Shown here piece after piece: positions 5,872 to 12,722 of a stretch of 12,797 nucleotides of DNA (position 1 is its first letter; each line of letters begins with the position of its first letter). Source of the DNA: CAYFLR01 sp964343805 (lineage in GTDB: Bacteria > Bdellovibrionota_B > Oligoflexia > CAYFLR01). The DNA is taken from positions 1 to 12,797 of the forward strand of contig CAYFLR010000103.1 of assembly GCA_964343805.1 (NCBI GenBank). The letters run 5' to 3'. Made by a program: the position numbers and the translations under genes. The notes beneath the pieces are model-generated. The model was given only the letters and a program-made list of their open reading frames with translations, ran no database searches and was not told the origin of the DNA.

Positions 5872-7314
5872 GTGAAACAAAAAGCATTAAACGCAATAAA
5901 AGTGGCAATGGATAATGGTGCATCCTATGCAGATATCCGATTGCACATGTTGGATCAAACAGAAGGAATTTATACCCTGTGTGGTTCACTCGAGGATTAT
6001 AGTTTTAACGAAAACAGCGGTTACGGTATCCGTACACTTTATAATGGAGCTTGGGGATTTGCATCGGGAGTTGACTTTAACGATCTTAACAGTGTGGCTC
6101 GTAAATCATTAGAGAATGCGAAATCAGCTTCTCAGTTTTTAACCGACCCCAAAGAGATCTTTCAAGACACTTACACCAGCCCCACTGAAATTGACCCTTT
6201 TAGCGTAGATACCAAAGAGAAGATCGACGCTCTCTTAGCCATGGATGATAAACTAAAGCATGAGAAAATCCAACTTTGGATGACCTCTGCCACCTTCTAC
6301 AAGAGAAAGATTCTCTACTTTGATTCTGAAGGAAGTGAAATTGAAAAGAATCTCTTAGAGTGCAATGGTGGAATTTATGCCTATGCCAATGACTGTGATG
6401 GTCTTCGTCAGCGCAGATCATTCAATCTCTTTCAAAAAGCAGGTGGCACCGTTGGATGGGAGAACTTTCTAAGTGCCGAGCAATTTGGTCATGCCGATCG
6501 AATTCGAGAAGAACTACTCGAATTGATTGATGCTCCTACTTGTAAAGAGGAAGTTTGTGATGTGATTTTACTTCCTGAAATGATGGCTCTGCAAACTCAT
6601 GAAACCATCGGTCATGCCCTCGAACTCGATCGAATATTAGGATACGAATTAAGTTACGCAGGAGGAAGCCACGTAGATCTTCAACACTTTGGCTCCTTAG
6701 AGTTTGGTTCCAAAAAGCTCACTGCTCGAGCAGACGGCACAGTTCCTAACTCTCCCGGATCCTTTGGTTATGATGATGACGGAGTGAAAGCTCGTAATGT
6801 TGTGATGATCGATCAAGGGAAATTAGTTAATGCCATCACTTCCAGACAGATGGTAATGGAAGCTAATCGCAAAGCAGGCCGTGAGATATTTGATGGTTCG
6901 GGAGCCACCTGTCGAGCTCAGAGCTTTAACCGTCTCCCCATTGAGCGAATGAATAACATCAATGTGGATGCTGGCCAAGATGGCTCTAAAGAAGATATTA
7001 TTAAAAATTGCCAAAATGGAATCATGGTGGAAGCACCGAGGTCCTGGTCCATTGGATCCAATCGTGAGAACTTCCATTTCGCCACCGAAATTGGTTGGAA
7101 AATCGAAAACGGCAAAGTGGCCGGCATGGTTAGAAACCCCACCTATGGCGGCGACAGTCTTCCCTTCTGGCGTTCTTTGAAGTACGTAGGAGATGAATCA
7201 ACCTGGCAGATGCAACAAGTTTTCAACTGCGGAAAAGGCCAACCCAACCAAGTGATGCGACTCGGTCATGGGGTTCCCATATGTCTTTTCTCCGATGTTC
7301 AGGTGGGCAAATAA
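5872..7314 (+). CDS. tldD: TldD, catalytic subunit of the TldD/TldE metalloprotease
   Basis: Cytosolic zinc protease subunit. In E. coli TldD pairs with TldE (PmbA) to trim unfolded peptides, including the microcin B17 leader and the CcdA antitoxin. The GTG start at 5872 follows GGAGG by 4 nt. The 480-aa protein matches the family's usual length. The N-terminal domain (about 1-130) binds substrate. The metal site is H243-E-T-I-G-H248, the family HExxxH, in LQTHETIGHALELDR. The C-terminal NCGKGQP (C453) corresponds to the cysteine ligand near the end of E. coli TldD (as I recall, MCGKNGQG). Also typical are SPGSFGYDDDGV (about 294-305) and GMVRNPTYGG (about 418-427). The partner gene begins 28 nt downstream. 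No modified-peptide precursor is visible nearby, so the substrate is unknown. Confidence 0.93.
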   Translation: MKQKALNAIKVAMDNGASYADIRLHMLDQTEGIYTLCGSLEDYSFNENSGYGIRTLYNGAWGFASGVDFNDLNSVARKSLENAKSASQFLTDPKEIFQDTYTSPTEIDPFSVDTKEKIDALLAMDDKLKHEKIQLWMTSATFYKRKILYFDSEGSEIEKNLLECNGGIYAYANDCDGLRQRRSFNLFQKAGGTVGWENFLSAEQFGHADRIREELLELIDAPTCKEEVCDVILLPEMMALQTHETIGHALELDRILGYELSYAGGSHVDLQHFGSLEFGSKKLTARADGTVPNSPGSFGYDDDGVKARNVVMIDQGKLVNAITSRQMVMEANRKAGREIFDGSGATCRAQSFNRLPIERMNNINVDAGQDGSKEDIIKNCQNGIMVEAPRSWSIGSNRENFHFATEIGWKIENGKVAGMVRNPTYGGDSLPFWRSLKYVGDESTWQMQQVFNCGKGQPNQVMRLGHGVPICLFSDVQVGK

Positions 7315-7342
7315 CAAATAATCCAAAGAGCGAGATAATAAG

Positions 7343-8734
7343 ATGGATAAAATATTAAAAACTTTAAGCGAACTAAATTCTTATGTGCAAGAAAAGGGAG
7401 TGGACGGCCAACTCACCTACCGAGGCGAGGTTTCTCACCTCTTACGTTGTGCTGTTAGCCAAGTTTCTCTTAATGTCAGCGAGGCTTCTCAAACTCTCTA
7501 CGTCGAACTCCAACAAGGAAAAAGAGCGGCCTCTGGCAGTTACAAAGGTTCAATCGAAAACATTGATCAAATTAAAAATGTAATTGATACGGTTTACTCT
7601 TCCATTGATTCGACCCCCGAAGTGGACTTTTTAAAGCCGATGGAACCCATTGCTCAAGATGTGAAAGTTCCCGCTAAGGAAATTGATAGCAATGTAGAAG
7701 ATATTGATAGCAAGGTGATGGTGAGTATTTTTGAAAAGGCGGCAGAGAGATTCAAAAATGACAAAGTTCATGTGTCCGGTGCTTTTTCTGCAGGATCAGC
7801 AGATTATGCGGTGATCAACACCAAGTCACCCGAACCTCTCTATCATAAAGGAACTGATTACAATGTGGAAGTGGTTCTCCAAATGTTGGAAGCAGATAAA
7901 AAAGAATTAAGAGCTGCTTATACCGGCGAAGATCTTTCCACCTACAATGAGCAAGAAGTTCTTGATCATTTAGAGCATATCTTAAGGTTAAAACAAGAAA
8001 CCCAAAGAGAAGATCTTAAACCTGGAAAGTACAAAGTGGTTTTCGGAGCAGATGCCTTTGGAGAGCTCGTCTCTATGTTTGGCTATTTAAGCTTATCAGG
8101 TGAATCTTTTGAATACCAAACAGGAATGCTGCAAAAAGATAAACATAAGTTAGGCGACAAGATCTTCAGTGAAAAACTCACCATGGTGGATGATCCGAAT
8201 CGAGACGATGTCCTCTATGCCCGCCATTTTGGTATGAATGGAATTAAACGAGATGCCTTTCCTCTTATCGAAAATGGCGTTTTGAAAAACTTTTACTACT
8301 CTGATAAAAAGACCTGTGATCGTTTCAACAAAACCGTCAACAATGACGCTGGAGTTGGGTCCGTTAAAATTCTTAATGGCGATGGAGTTGATACTTTTAA
8401 AGAGTTGATCAATAATTCCAGCGAGCCAGTTATTTATATTCCTTTTATTCACTATATGAATATCACCAATGCTCCTAAGGGAGAAATTACTGGTACCAGT
8501 CGCTTTGGAACTTTTCTTATTGAGAATGGTGAGGTTAAACATCATCTTTATAACTTAAGGATCAATGACTCACTGCACAATATTTTAAGCCAAATCAACT
8601 GGCTTTCAAAAGGCACCACTCATGTAAACACTTCTAACACTTATGGACTGCGCAATCCTTCCAGTATTGCTTGTCCCTCTTTTGTCTGTGTGGATGATGT
8701 ATATATTTCTGGCACTAATAAACAGCCTGATTAA
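7343..8734 (+). CDS. pmbA: TldE/PmbA, non-catalytic subunit of the TldD/TldE protease
   Basis: Paralogue of the upstream gene and its obligate partner: E. coli TldE lacks a metal site but is needed for activity of the TldD2-TldE2 assembly. Here the position of HExxxH is occupied by GADAFGELVSMFG (around residue 234), with no metal-binding pair, so this is the E-type subunit. Other family features are PGKYKVVFG before that helix, the central FGMNGIKRDAFPLIENGVLKNFYY (about residue 297-320), and a C-terminal FGTFLIENGEVKHHLYNLRINDS stretch. At 463 aa it has the normal length. The ATG at 7343 has only a weak, purine-rich ribosome site (AAGAGCGAG), so translation probably depends on coupling to tldD. 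Its TAA stop lies within the TTAA that also supplies the stop of the convergent kinase gene. Confidence 0.9.
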   Translation: MDKILKTLSELNSYVQEKGVDGQLTYRGEVSHLLRCAVSQVSLNVSEASQTLYVELQQGKRAASGSYKGSIENIDQIKNVIDTVYSSIDSTPEVDFLKPMEPIAQDVKVPAKEIDSNVEDIDSKVMVSIFEKAAERFKNDKVHVSGAFSAGSADYAVINTKSPEPLYHKGTDYNVEVVLQMLEADKKELRAAYTGEDLSTYNEQEVLDHLEHILRLKQETQREDLKPGKYKVVFGADAFGELVSMFGYLSLSGESFEYQTGMLQKDKHKLGDKIFSEKLTMVDDPNRDDVLYARHFGMNGIKRDAFPLIENGVLKNFYYSDKKTCDRFNKTVNNDAGVGSVKILNGDGVDTFKELINNSSEPVIYIPFIHYMNITNAPKGEITGTSRFGTFLIENGEVKHHLYNLRINDSLHNILSQINWLSKGTTHVNTSNTYGLRNPSSIACPSFVCVDDVYISGTNKQPD

Positions 8735-10488
8735 GCTACGGCTTTTTCATGCTGTTGATCGAGATATCGGCAAATCTGGATGAGTTCATCCATTTGCCGA
8801 TCTAACTCGTCAAACTTATCTTTATGCAGACTGAGATAAACTTCATTGGTCTTTTTAACTAAAACTTGAAATTCAAACTCTTCCGCCAGACCTTTCAGTT
8901 TATGAATTTCATCCTCCATAGGTCCCCACTCTTTATCCATATAGTATCGAACGATTTTTCCTAATTCGTAGGGAAGTCGCTCCATAAAACGATCGTTAAG
9001 ATGGATCACCTTTTCTTCGGTATGGGGCGTTCGTTGATCCGATTCCTCTTTGACGTAGGACAGGAGCTCACTGTACTTTTCTTTACCTAATAAATGTTTA
9101 CCTAAAACTCGATACAGATGATCCCAATCAATGGGTTTGGTTATGATATTATCTGCCCCCTTGGAACTGTACTCTTTTGCATCCTCTTCACTGCCGTTAC
9201 CTGATATCACCACCACGGGTATCTTATCTTCCGTACTTCGGACCTTTTCAATAAAATCAATTCCACTCATCACCGGCATGTTCACATCCACCAGTAGCAG
9301 GTCAAAATCCTCATGTAAGTATCTTTCCCAAGCCTCTTCTCCATTACTCACCATAGTTAATTTGACCCCAGTATGAGCCAAACGCATTTTAATGAGCTGC
9401 TGTATATCTAGACTGTCTTCTGCCAGCATGACTTTTCCGCCCAATTCGACTTTAGGCTTTTTCCCCTTACGAGCTTTGGGTTTTTCCTTAAGTTCCACCG
9501 GATAACTATAGAGCATTTTATCATCAACCGGGTTACCAACTGGAAGAGTGACGGTAAACTCGGCCCCTTTTCTCTCTTGGCTTTTCACTCCAATCGTCCC
9601 TTGCATAGAGGTCACTATTTCTTGCGAAATGTGAAGTCCCAATCCAGTTCCACCATAAGTTCCAGCGATGGATTTATCGGCCTGAGCAAAAGGGTTAAAG
9701 ATTTTTGATTGCTGTTCTTTTGTAAGGCCCACCCCAGTATCTATGACTCTAAAAACAATTTGAGAGGTATCATCTTCCTCACAAGCCACCTGAACTTTCA
9801 CCTCTCCTTCATTGGTAAACTTAACAGCATTACTACAGAGATTTAACAAAACCTGTTTCAAGCGAACTTGATCAGAAATTATTTTACGAGGCAGAGGATA
9901 TTTATACTCAATATTAAAAGAGACCCCTTTCTTTTTAGCATCCATCGAAATGAGCGATTTAATATCTTTGGTTAATTGGAAGGGAGAGATCTCAGTAAAT
10001 GAAAACTCCATCTTATCCGCTTCGATCTTTGAGTAGTCCAAAATATCATTCAAGATAATAAGCAAATGATTACTGTTATGAATTATCGTATCAGCATGTT
10101 CAGTTATTCCCTTTGTTGCCTCAGGGTTCTCATAGATCTCTTCCGCAAAGCCCATGATCGACGAGATCGGAGTTCTAATTTCATGGCTCATTTTAGCTAA
10201 AAAAGTATCTTTGGCTTGATTGGCATCTTCCGCCGCTTGAGTTCTTTCCGCAACCTGCTCCTCTAAACCACTTGCCAGTTTAGTAACTTGGTCATGCCTA
10301 AAACCTGCAAATCCGGCGAAAATGGCCAAAAACAAAGGAGCTGTATCAATTACCCAAAGTAGCATCTCTTCTTGTTGGATTACCATCCAAGACTCTTCTA
10401 ACTGAGAGGCTCTCAGTAAAGTAGCTACTACCGGAAAACAAAGCCCAAATAGAAAGCCAAATAAGGCATAGCTTAAACTCTTGCTCAT
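8731..10488 (-). CDS. Membrane-bound hybrid histidine kinase with REC and HPt domains
   Basis: Inner-membrane sensor kinase of 585 aa carrying a full phosphorelay. Two hydrophobic segments (about 5-25 and 42-63) enclose only some 17 residues, so there is no sizeable periplasmic sensor. A coiled linker (about 65-95) follows. HisKA: FLAKMSHEIRTPISSIMGF with phospho-acceptor H102. HATPase: N-box around LCSNAVKFTNEG (about 217-228), DTGVGL (250-255), GGTGLGL (279-285). REC domain (about 352-465): acidic pair E357/D358, phospho-acceptor D401 in LLVDVNMPVMSG, and K451. The C-terminal region (about 490-580) contains EIHKLKGLAEEF, in which H529 fits the HxLKG motif of HPt domains, a stage not always present in such hybrids. 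The expected partner, a response regulator with an output domain, is not in the window. The start has AGGAGG 8 nt upstream. The stop overlaps that of tldE. Confidence 0.92.
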   Translation of the reverse strand: MSKSLSYALFGFLFGLCFPVVATLLRASQLEESWMVIQQEEMLLWVIDTAPLFLAIFAGFAGFRHDQVTKLASGLEEQVAERTQAAEDANQAKDTFLAKMSHEIRTPISSIMGFAEEIYENPEATKGITEHADTIIHNSNHLLIILNDILDYSKIEADKMEFSFTEISPFQLTKDIKSLISMDAKKKGVSFNIEYKYPLPRKIISDQVRLKQVLLNLCSNAVKFTNEGEVKVQVACEEDDTSQIVFRVIDTGVGLTKEQQSKIFNPFAQADKSIAGTYGGTGLGLHISQEIVTSMQGTIGVKSQERKGAEFTVTLPVGNPVDDKMLYSYPVELKEKPKARKGKKPKVELGGKVMLAEDSLDIQQLIKMRLAHTGVKLTMVSNGEEAWERYLHEDFDLLLVDVNMPVMSGIDFIEKVRSTEDKIPVVVISGNGSEEDAKEYSSKGADNIITKPIDWDHLYRVLGKHLLGKEKYSELLSYVKEESDQRTPHTEEKVIHLNDRFMERLPYELGKIVRYYMDKEWGPMEDEIHKLKGLAEEFEFQVLVKKTNEVYLSLHKDKFDELDRQMDELIQICRYLDQQHEKAVA

Positions 10489-10551
10489 TTTAAAATCCTC
10501 CTCTGCTCTTTGTATCGGAGGATATTAGGAGTTATTTAGAAAAAAATAACC

Positions 10552-10598
10552 TTGACTCTCTGGTCAGAGAAGTTAAACTATAGCTAAGACCATATAAT
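10552..10598 (+). promoter_or_regulatory. Promoter region with a 14-bp palindrome in the divergent kinase/secreted-protein intergenic
   Basis: On the plus strand TTGACT (10552-10557) and TAAACT (10574-10579) are 16 bases apart, and a second, perfect TATAAT lies at 10593-10598. A palindrome TCTCTG-GT-CAGAGA (10557-10570, perfect 6-bp arms) fills the spacer of the first promoter and would lie at about -48 to -35 of the second. That is a typical place for a dimeric regulator. Either promoter would give a leader of about 75-90 nt for the gene at 10679. The rest of 10489-10678 holds an AT-only 7-bp hairpin (10531-10550) and a CCCC/GGGG 4-bp hairpin (10628-10640). Confidence 0.5.
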
Positions 10599-10678
10599 CA
10601 CACAATAAATAAACACGAAGCAAACACCCCCAAAACGGGGATTGGTAAAAATATAAATAAGTATCGAAGGATTTACAT

Positions 10679-11038
10679 TTGAAAATTCATAATTTAAAAA
10701 AATTATTAGTTTTGATGATTATCTCCTGCCTATTCTCTCCCAACCTCTTCGCTAGTCTCTACTGCACCGTTAAATTGAATGGCAAAAAACTCGAAGGCAT
10801 CGGACGCTACAACCGAGAGAAATGTCAGAAAATGTGCACCTCTATGATCGATGAGGTACTAAGCGAGAAACATAACCCAGAGGATCTTATAAGCTGTGAA
10901 ATCAAAGAGTACATCTTCTTTAGAAAGTGTAGCTTTGCCCTCAACAACAAGTTCACCCGCATCTTTCGGACCTCTATTTGCGGCACATCTATCGCGTCTA
11001 TCAAGTTGTCCGATTATCAAGCTATGCAGAAAAAATAG
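10679..11038 (+). CDS. Small secreted Cys-rich protein of unknown function
   Basis: 119 aa, not recognised. The TTG start is supported by GAAGGA 7 nt upstream and by the signal peptide that follows at once (MKIHNLKKLLVLMIISCLFSPNLFA, likely cut near residue 25). The mature part of about 94 residues has six cysteines (29, 49, 53, 73, 84, 101), including the spacing CQKMC. This fits a small disulfide-bonded periplasmic or extracellular protein rich in Lys and Arg. It diverges from the sensor kinase and shares its intergenic region, and the palindromic repeat array begins 4 nt after its stop. No enzymatic motif is visible. It could be a cell-surface, inhibitor-like or toxin-like protein; the sequence does not decide. 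Confidence 0.65.
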   Translation: MKIHNLKKLLVLMIISCLFSPNLFASLYCTVKLNGKKLEGIGRYNREKCQKMCTSMIDEVLSEKHNPEDLISCEIKEYIFFRKCSFALNNKFTRIFRTSICGTSIASIKLSDYQAMQKK

Positions 11039-11041
11039 AAC

Positions 11042-11297
11042 CTGCCATATAGAGCATTAATTATTTATAAATGGCCTCTATGTCACACGAAAGGGCCAAA
11101 AAACTGCCATATAAGGCGTTAATGATTTATGAATAGCCTATATGGCACATGAAGGGGAAAAAAGTCTGCCATATAAAAGGTTAATGATTTATGAATAGCC
11201 TATATGGCACATGAAGGGGAAAAAAGTCTGCGGTATAGAGCTTTAATAATTTACTAGTGACTTATATGTCAGACCTTAGGCCATACAGAGCCTTAAA
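11042..11297. repeat. Tandem array of a 62-bp palindromic unit (about 4.5 copies)
   Basis: Units start at 11042, 11104, 11166 and 11228, an exact 62-bp period, with a partial fifth copy from about 11278 (GCCATACAGAGCCTTAA against GCCATATAGAGCATTAA in the first). Copies 2 and 3 differ at 3 of 62 positions; 1 and 4 are more diverged. Each unit is an imperfect inverted repeat. In copy 2 TGCCATATAAGGC pairs with GCCTATATGGCA around an 18-nt AT-rich loop (TTAATGATTTATGAA core). A spacer ending in GGGG or GGCC plus AAAAAA joins the units. Read on the minus strand, copies 2-4 are each followed by TTTTTT just past the stem, like a terminator, but no minus-strand gene lies upstream. The array is non-coding and occupies most of the 11039-11421 intergenic region. 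Confidence 0.85.
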
Positions 11298-11352
11298 TTG
11301 AAAACTGTCCAAAGTTTAGGGGAAAGGGTATAGGAATTACGACTATATCTAC

Positions 11353-11381
11353 TTGCTTAATTCATAAATAGAAATTATATT
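11353..11381 (+). promoter_or_regulatory. Sigma-70-type promoter of the 11422 lipoprotein gene
   Basis: TTGCTT (11353-11358), a 17-base spacer, and TATATT (11376-11381). The predicted start is near 11388, giving a 34-nt leader with GGGAG 8 nt before the ATG. Confidence 0.6.
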
Positions 11382-11421
11382 CAACCTCGCTATGAACTCT
11401 TAAAGTTAGGGAGTTGACAAT

Positions 11422-11925
11422 ATGAACTACCTTAAGTTTCACCTATTTTTAAGCCTTTCCTTTTTACCCCTATTTATAAATTGCACTCCTGAAGGGATTT
11501 CAAAAGTATCTAGAGCTACTTTTGACATGTTAGTAAAAGACATTCCGGATATAAGTGGATATTGGAAATCTGACTGCATTCCAACTTATAAAGATGGGAG
11601 TACTTTGATTTATCTATATTTTCATAAAGGGGAATATCTAAAAATTGAAGACCATTATCACGATAGCAATTGTAATGATTATAAAGAGCCTTTTCGATCG
11701 GAGGGAGACTACTCTTTAGGACCCTCAGAGATAAGTGGCATTTTTAGAATTTCAACAGAAGAAATAAATACGATTTATGAACAAGAATTCAGTTTTTTTA
11801 TCAACAAAGGTATAATCGTATCTATAAACAGCTTAACCTTTGGACCTTTATTAAAAGAGGTAGGATTCCCCTTTCCTTTTGATATAGAGAGTTTTGATAA
11901 GGAGATTACTTTTTATAGGGACTAA
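11422..11925 (+). CDS. Lipoprotein of unknown function
   Basis: 167 aa, not recognised. The start has GGGAG 8 nt upstream. MNYLKFHLFLSLSFLPLFINC is a lipoprotein signal with Asn at -1 of Cys21. The mature part begins with a short helical segment, then ISGYWKSDCIPTYKDGSTLIYLYFHKGEYLKIEDHYHDSNC, a beta-rich run with two cysteines (52 and 83) that could form a disulfide. It looks like the lipocalin-like 'xGxW ... C' small lipoproteins, though I cannot name a family. It is more AT-rich than the genes to the left. The next gene begins 4 nt after its stop and probably depends on it for translation. As a lipid-anchored periplasmic protein next to a possible papain-like hydrolase, an immunity or inhibitor role is conceivable but unproven. 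Confidence 0.7.
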   Translation: MNYLKFHLFLSLSFLPLFINCTPEGISKVSRATFDMLVKDIPDISGYWKSDCIPTYKDGSTLIYLYFHKGEYLKIEDHYHDSNCNDYKEPFRSEGDYSLGPSEISGIFRISTEEINTIYEQEFSFFINKGIIVSINSLTFGPLLKEVGFPFPFDIESFDKEITFYRD

Positions 11926-11929
11926 AATA

Positions 11930-12718
11930 ATGGATGCAAGTTTGACTAATAAAACCATGTATGAAGCTTATCTAGAGGCTTATAACGTTTTTTCTTAGAT
12001 TAATCATCTTGATGAACCTTTTCCTAGTGAGTTAGCAAAGGTTTTACCAGAGACTGATAAGTATTTATTAGCCTACAACTTTGCTAAAAGAGATTATTTT
12101 CATAAGAGTGGAAAGTCTTTATTTAGAAATGAGGAAGAGTTTAATAAATTATTCCAGCGGTCAACAGATATTACATGGGATGTAGGAGTGTATTGGTGTG
12201 CTAGAGATCTAGCAAAGGATTGGCATGTAGTTGGAAATCATCATTTCATATTATTAATAGGGGATAATATAGTTTTTAAACCCGAAGACACTAACAATGA
12301 AAAAGGAGTTGTATTTCTGACACTTGGAGGATTTGATAGTCCTGATAAACTCGTAGGGAGACTAAACAATAGTGCTGATGTTGAAAGTGTCCGAGAAGGA
12401 ATTAACCCCAAAAAATATGTAAGTAGCCTTGTACCGGATTATGATATTGAGGCAAAAAAAGTAAATATACCTAGAGGGCTTACACTCTCAAAATTTCTTG
12501 CAAGGTCATTTGCCTATTATGAAACATATGTGGAAAATAGTTGTGCCTGGCCAACTTATGACTCAACCTCTTTAAATTGCGCATCCTGGGCTAATAGTTT
12601 ATTAGCTGCATTAGGTGTTCCTGAAGAAGAAAGAGAATCAATGGGCGACTTTTTTGGGTTTGATGTTGCTCAAAATAAAGAAATCGATCTAGATTTGTTT
12701 AAAAAGAAAGTGTGTTAA
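11930..12718 (+). pseudogene. Possible permuted papain-like (NlpC/P60-clan) hydrolase gene, interrupted by an in-frame amber codon
   Basis: One frame runs from the ATG at 11930 to the TAA at 12716-12718 (262 codons), broken only by TAG at 11996-11998 (codon 23, in the context NVFS-stop-INHLDEPF). A C-to-T change from CAG (Gln) would explain it. No in-frame ATG follows the amber until past the conserved part. The GTG at 12188 has AGGA directly against it with no spacing, so internal initiation is poorly supported. The intact-frame protein has WDVGVYWCARDL, then NHHFILLIGD (H104, H105), and after about 110 residues SLNCASWANSLLAALG (C217). This His-before-Cys order, with an NCxxW...LL helix, is that of permuted papain-like folds (LRAT/PPPDE/YaeF type). 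No signal peptide is seen. It could be a hydrolase or effector. It may be a fresh pseudogene, a suppressed gene, or a sequence error. Confidence 0.6.
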
Positions 12719-12722
12719 GTGT

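Noticed and set aside
5765..5989. 74-codon minus-strand frame over the tldD start
   Set aside because: Covers the divergent promoter region and the 5' end of tldD; composition looks like a shadow frame.
8150..8545. 131-codon minus-strand frame inside tldE
   Set aside because: Lies wholly within a well-supported gene on the other strand; no family resemblance and no ribosome site.
10628..10640. CCCC-AAAAC-GGGG hairpin in the leader of the 10679 gene as a riboswitch or RNA thermometer
   Set aside because: Only 4 base pairs and no wider conserved structure, and it does not cover the ribosome site.
11042..11100. Rho-independent terminator of the 10679 gene
   Set aside because: The hairpin is close to the stop, but on the plus strand it is followed by purines and A6, not a T-tract.
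11141..11220. TGGCACATGAAGGGG in the repeat units as further sigma-54 promoters
   Set aside because: The -24 half (TGGCAC) is present but the -12 TTGC is absent in all copies; the TGGCA belongs to the palindrome arm.
11042..11297. CRISPR array
   Set aside because: The whole 62-bp unit is repeated, including the segment that would be the spacer; there are no unique spacers and no cas genes.
12188..12718. Separate 176-aa gene starting at the GTG at 12188
   Set aside because: AGGA abuts the GTG with no spacer, and the same frame continues upstream with protein-like sequence to 11930, broken by just one amber codon.
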